Of a DNA stretch of 6,038 nt, positions 5,112-6,038 are shown in pieces. The stretch covers positions 1 to 6,038 of the forward strand of contig CALBND010000085.1 in assembly GCA_937896305.1 (NCBI GenBank). The letters run 5' to 3'. The notes beneath the pieces were generated by a model that saw only the letters and a program-made list of their open reading frames with translations, ran no database searches and was not told the origin of the DNA. Within the stretch, counting starts at the first letter, position 1; every line of letters starts with the position of its first letter. The stretch is from an uncultured Actinomycetes bacterium. GTDB lineage: Bacteria > Actinomycetota > Actinomycetes > S36-B12 > UBA5976. The translations under genes and the position numbers were made by a program.

Positions 5112-6038
5112 ATGAGCAATCAAAGTGAACTAAAGCAAATTGCATTGTTATCTGTTCATACCTCCCCACTAGATCAACCAGGAACAGGTGATGCTGGAGG
5201 ACTAAATGTTTATGTTGTCGAAACTGCTAAAAGATTAGCTCAAAGAGGAATAGGCGTTGATATTTTTACCAGAAGAACTACTGGTTCTTTGCCAAATGAA
5301 ACTGAATTATTTGAAAATGCCGTAGTAAAACAAATTACCGCCGGTCCATTTGAAGGATTAACTAAACAAAGCCTTCCATCTCAACTTTGTGCTCTAACCT
5401 CTGGAGTTTTACGTGCAGAGACAACCAAACCTGAAGGTTTTTACCAATTAATACATTCTCATTATTGGCTAAGTGGTCAAGTGGGTTGGGTTGCTTCTGA
5501 AAGATGGAATGTTCCACTAGTTCACTCGATGCACACTATGGCAAAAGTAAAAAATTTACAGTTAGCACTTGGTGATACCCCAGAACCTGCTGAAAGAGAA
5601 ATTGGCGAACAACAAGTTGTTGATGCTTCATCTCAACTAATTGCTAACACCGAAGCAGAAGCTAAAGATTTAATCGAACTTTATGGTGCAAATCGTGAAA
5701 GGGTTAATGTTGTCCATCCTGGTGTTGATTTAGAGATATTTACTCCAGGAGATCAAGGTAATGCTCGAAAAAATCTTGGAATACCCCAAGATGCAATTGT
5801 TTTTACTTTTGTAGGAAGAGTTCAGCCCTTAAAAGCACCTGATGTTTTAATTAAATCAGCTCATCAATTTATTAATGATTATCCTTCTTTAAGAAATCGC
5901 GTACGAATTGTAATTTGTGGTGGATTGTCAGGCACTGGCTTAAGTCATCCTGAATTATTAAAAGAACTTGCCGGGCAATTAGGTATACAAGATTTAATGG
6001 TTTTCATTCCACCCGTTAATAGGGAAAAACTTGCAGAA
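5112..6038 (+). CDS. mshA: MshA, D-inositol-3-phosphate glycosyltransferase (first 309 codons, cut by window edge)
   Basis: MshA joins N-acetylglucosamine from UDP-GlcNAc to 1D-myo-inositol 3-phosphate, the first step of mycothiol synthesis. It is a GT-B fold, family GT4 enzyme acting in the cytosol. The frame from the ATG at 5112 is open to the window edge and covers about 70 % of the usual length of about 420 residues. The N-terminal acceptor domain has HTSPLDQPGTGDAGGLNVYV (16-35), the signature glycine-rich start, then GPFEGLTKQSLPSQL, IHSHYWLSGQVGW (114-126) and HSMHTMAKVKN (138-148). Y118, T142 and R162, and probably K85, correspond to the residues that hold the inositol phosphate in the Corynebacterium enzyme, as I recall. 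The C-terminal UDP-sugar domain begins with VVHPGVD (200-206) and FVGRVQPLKAPDVLIK, where R236 and K241 should bind the UDP diphosphate. The start lacks a spaced Shine-Dalgarno and is probably leaderless. Confidence 0.94.
   Translation, partial: MSNQSELKQIALLSVHTSPLDQPGTGDAGGLNVYVVETAKRLAQRGIGVDIFTRRTTGSLPNETELFENAVVKQITAGPFEGLTKQSLPSQLCALTSGVLRAETTKPEGFYQLIHSHYWLSGQVGWVASERWNVPLVHSMHTMAKVKNLQLALGDTPEPAEREIGEQQVVDASSQLIANTEAEAKDLIELYGANRERVNVVHPGVDLEIFTPGDQGNARKNLGIPQDAIVFTFVGRVQPLKAPDVLIKSAHQFINDYPSLRNRVRIVICGGLSGTGLSHPELLKELAGQLGIQDLMVFIPPVNREKLAE

Overview
The window looks like a chromosomal core segment of a low-GC, streamlined actinobacterium. By eye the sequence is AT-rich (high 30s % GC, not computed). 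Yet the CarD, RegX3, SenX3 and MshA proteins closely resemble the mycobacterial and corynebacterial ones as I remember them, and mshA (mycothiol synthesis) is essentially an actinobacterial marker. Freshwater Nanopelagicales (acI-type) or a similar aquatic lineage would fit, but taxonomy is inference only.

Layout. (1) Positions 1-1490, minus strand: carD, then ispD, then ispF (ispF runs off the left edge). This is a tight cluster with a 10-nt gap and then an 11-nt overlap. It joins an RNA-polymerase-binding transcription regulator to two steps of the MEP isoprenoid pathway. (2) 1491-1577: a short divergent promoter region with a GC-rich palindrome between two outward-facing -10 elements. (3) 1578-2396, plus strand: a predicted lipoprotein with an N-terminal beta-rich domain and a C-terminal LytR_C-type domain. 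It is the least characterised gene here. (4) 2399-4221, minus strand: senX3-regX3, a phosphate-type two-component system with an ATGA stop/start overlap, converging on the lipoprotein gene with only 2 nt between the stop codons. (5) 4222-4386: a divergent regulatory region with a 16-bp inverted repeat and candidate promoters both ways. (6) 4387-5043, plus strand: phoU, the negative modulator of phosphate signalling, divergent from its likely partner kinase. (7) 5112 to the right edge, plus strand: the first 309 codons of mshA, the first committed enzyme of mycothiol synthesis.

The genes fit together as a phosphate-sensing module (SenX3, RegX3, PhoU) flanked by housekeeping functions: transcription control, isoprenoid precursors and redox thiol. 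Three genes (lipoprotein, senX3, mshA) have a -10-like hexamer 6-7 nt before the ATG and no usable Shine-Dalgarno sequence, which suggests leaderless transcripts; phoU, carD, regX3 and ispF have recognisable ribosome binding sites. I see no mobile elements, CRISPR arrays, tRNA or rRNA genes, and no evidence of an exotic system. The best leads are the lipoprotein domain architecture and the two divergent intergenic regions.
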